64,000 nt of DNA from Marinobacter arenosus. Its GTDB lineage: Bacteria; Pseudomonadota; Gammaproteobacteria; Pseudomonadales; Oleiphilaceae. Under the pieces are notes generated by a model that was not told where the DNA came from, made no database searches, and worked only from the letters and a program-made list of their open reading frames with translations. The stretch spans positions 1,550,001 through 1,614,000 of the forward strand of contig NZ_JAHVAO010000001.1 of assembly GCF_019264345.1 (NCBI RefSeq). The letters run 5' to 3'. Position 1 is the stretch's first letter. Every line of letters begins with the position of its first letter. The translations under genes and the position numbers were made by a program. Shown piece by piece: positions 63,198 through 64,000 of the stretch.

Positions 63198-64000
63198 GGC
63201 TTAAGATCCGGCAACCCTCGCTTTGCATCCGTCTTGACCCGATACATGGCCGCATCCGCGTGGGGCAATAAAGCCTCCAGAGTTTCGCCGTCGTTTGGAA
63301 ACAGGCTGATACCCACGCTAACCGTAAGCGTCTCCCAGTGACCTTGCTGTCGCAGCAATTCAGCGGCGGATTCCCGTACTTTATCAACCACCGCAAACGC
63401 CTGTTCATGTTCTGCAAGGTCGCTTAGTAGCAGCACAAACTCGTCACCGCCATGACGGCATACGTGATCCGTCGCGCGCACACAGCCCAACAACCTCAGG
63501 CCCAGCGCCTGTAAAATTTCGTCGCCAACGGCGTGGCCCAAGGTATCGTTCACTTCCTTAAAGTTATTGAGATCAATGAACAACATCACCATTTTCTTTT
63601 CATGCCGTTGGGCCAATGCAGCGGCCTGCTTGAAGCGCTCTTCAAACGCATAACGGTTCAGCAGGCCGGTCAGTGAATCGTGCTGCGCCATATAAGCCAT
63701 TCTGGCAGTTGTTTCCGCCGAATAGCGGGAATCGTGGAACTTGACCAGCGCGCCGGTGATTTCACCTTTTGCATTACGCAATGGTGATGCGGCATCTTCA
63801 ATGGCCAGCTCACGACCGTCCCTCGCTTTCAAAAGGGCACTGTTATGCAGCTCAACGGGTGTGCCGATTTCCAGGACATGTTGCGCCAGGTTGGCCCTCG
63901 TCATACGAGTGGTTACATCAATCACCCGGAAGACCTCTTCCAGTGGTCGGCCCAGCGCTTCCTGTCGGCTGAAGCCGGTCAAGGTCTCCGCCGCCGTGTT
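63194..64000 (-). CDS. PAS-GGDEF diguanylate cyclase, truncated by window edge
   Basis: The frame is open to the right edge, so the N-terminus is missing; no start should be placed at 63982, where the codon is an internal TTG. The visible 268 residues begin in a PAS domain (NTAAETLTGFSRQEALGRPLEEVF), with the PAC part around GALVKFHD. A GGDEF domain follows: HDSLTGLLNRYAFEERF, FIDLNNFKEVNDTLGH and the active-site RHGGDEF. No I-site RxxD directly upstream of it is seen. It should make c-di-GMP in response to an unknown signal. Confidence 0.93.
   Translation of the reverse strand, partial: NTAAETLTGFSRQEALGRPLEEVFRVIDVTTRMTRANLAQHVLEIGTPVELHNSALLKARDGRELAIEDAASPLRNAKGEITGALVKFHDSRYSAETTARMAYMAQHDSLTGLLNRYAFEERFKQAAALAQRHEKKMVMLFIDLNNFKEVNDTLGHAVGDEILQALGLRLLGCVRATDHVCRHGGDEFVLLLSDLAEHEQAFAVVDKVRESAAELLRQQGHWETLTVSVGISLFPNDGETLEALLPHADAAMYRVKTDAKRGLPDLKP

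Overview
The window reads as a chromosomal segment of a high-GC marine gammaproteobacterium, most probably Marinobacter. The best marker is a wax ester synthase/DGAT whose N-terminal region closely resembles the Marinobacter WS2 enzyme as I remember it. FadL, DesT/DesC/DesB-type desaturation genes and a full nar-nos denitrification set fit the same lineage. No rRNA, tRNA, CRISPR array, phage or intact insertion sequence was seen.

Region 1 (1-18.3 kb) is housekeeping with an S-adenosylmethionine theme. The tail of an ArsR-type regulator/methyltransferase (probably SahR) precedes metK, ahcY and metF, which make SAM, recycle S-adenosylhomocysteine and supply methyl groups. Several SAM users follow (bioA, rsmE, tpm). 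Between them lie a periplasmic sulfatase, a polar amino-acid ABC importer, DUF2505, DUF445, HDOD, YihY, FadL and 2-hydroxyacid dehydrogenase genes.

Region 2 (18.7-31.3 kb) holds the stress operon prkA-yeaH-spoVR, extended by a PhoD-type metallophosphatase that probably starts at CTG. After it come lrgAB, a wax ester synthase, and the divergent desT / desC-desB module with tandem palindromic operators.

Region 3 (31.3-36.2 kb) is a nitric-oxide response locus. nsrR, a DUF454 gene and a small membrane protein are divergent from a 69-aa DUF542-like protein overlapping a quinol-type NO reductase (norZ). Two NsrR-type boxes lie between the arms. moaA follows.

Region 4 (36.2-61.8 kb) is the anaerobic respiration island. 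On the minus strand, in transcription order, are narK-like, narGHJI, ppiC, moaB, moeA, dnr, a DGC-domain gene, an unknown gene and nosRZDFYL. narXL diverges from narK. ubiT and ubiUV supply oxygen-independent ubiquinone biosynthesis. Nitrate is reduced to nitrite, N2O is reduced to N2, and quinol feeds both. No nitrite reductase and no cytochrome c-type norCB are in the window. The narK-position transporter appears to lack both substrate arginines of characterised NarK.

Region 5 (61.8-64 kb) is an AT-richer 690-bp stretch without a convincing gene, then a Crp/Fnr-type regulator and a truncated PAS-GGDEF diguanylate cyclase running off the right edge.

The most useful leads are non-coding: paired SahR-type operators and a leader hairpin at metK, two long inverted repeats, NsrR, NarL and Anr/Dnr-type sites, and an intra-operon hairpin between nosZ and nosD.
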